DNA of 64,000 nt from Thioalbus denitrificans (GTDB taxonomy: Bacteria > Pseudomonadota > Gammaproteobacteria > DSM-26407): contig NZ_QPJY01000001.1 of the NCBI RefSeq assembly GCF_003337735.1, forward strand, positions 426,650-490,649, written 5' to 3'. Below are positions 61,825 to 64,000 of this stretch, one piece after another. Made by a program: the position numbers and the translations under genes. The notes beneath the pieces were generated by a model. It was not told the DNA's origin. It made no database searches and worked only from the letters and a program-made list of their open reading frames with translations. Positions within the stretch are counted from its first letter, which is position 1. Every line of letters starts with the position of its first letter.

Positions 61825-64000
<2,176 letters not shown>

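Overview
The window comes from a GC-rich, Gram-negative chromosome, most likely a gammaproteobacterial sulfur-oxidising chemolithoautotroph. Evidence for this is a form I RuBisCO operon (cbbLSQO), a separate form II RuBisCO (cbbM), a beta carbonic anhydrase, a sulfur-globule-type protein, and the gammaproteobacterial order leuS-lptE-holA-proA-nadD-rsfS-rlmH-mrdA-rodA-mltB-rlpA-dacA-dat-ybeD-lipB-lipA. No rRNA, tRNA, CRISPR array, transposase or prophage gene was seen. The exact species cannot be read from the window.

Layout. 1-576 is the 3' end of purC. 585-7038 is the form I RuBisCO operon, with a CbbR-type operator, a leader hairpin, a terminator between cbbS and cbbQ, and a four-helix-bundle gene wedged between cbbQ and cbbO. 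7066-7368 encodes a small unknown protein. 7544-11668 (minus strand) is a six-gene module: roadblock protein, protoglobin, a winged-helix/roadblock-like unknown, a CvnD-like small GTPase and two unknowns. It resembles a bacterial 'conservon' carrying a haem sensor. 11978-14678 holds an unknown gene, cbbM with its own operator, and a periplasmic haem protein. 14814-16869 holds a terminator, a sigma-54-type promoter with an upstream palindrome and no gene downstream, and an AAA+ sigma-54 activator overlapping a TauE/SafE-type membrane protein. 17137-18283 is a copper delivery pair (SCO1, PCuAC), and 18477-18965 is moaC.

19355-31826 is a run of same-strand envelope genes: an SCP2-like protein, an RND adaptor and pump with an unusual tail, two Gly/Tyr/Gln repeat proteins, a sulfur-globule-type protein, an unknown periplasmic protein, a TPR protein with a pentapeptide-repeat stalk, a DUF302 protein and a coiled-coil membrane protein. 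31843-39280 is centred on pyrophosphate metabolism: a phosphoesterase, soluble PPase, membrane PPase, PPi-dependent phosphofructokinase, and an adenylate kinase fused to a histone-H1-like lysine tail. 39714-47327 holds mpl-ubiX, membrane proteins, a DedA-PAP2-LssY fusion, carbonic anhydrase and small unknowns. 47381-64000 (minus strand) is lipoate synthesis, cell-wall elongation and NAD/proline/LPS housekeeping genes, ending in partial leuS.

The intergenic DNA is rich in short repeat families (tandem heptamers, MITE-like inverted repeats), and several proteins are built from near-identical coding repeats. The points most worth a second look are the sigma-54 promoter/palindrome pair next to an orphan activator, the conservon-like GTPase module with a protoglobin, the sulfur-globule envelope cluster, the PPi module with the adenylate kinase fusion, and the inverted-repeat element family at 7402, 37588 and 45297.
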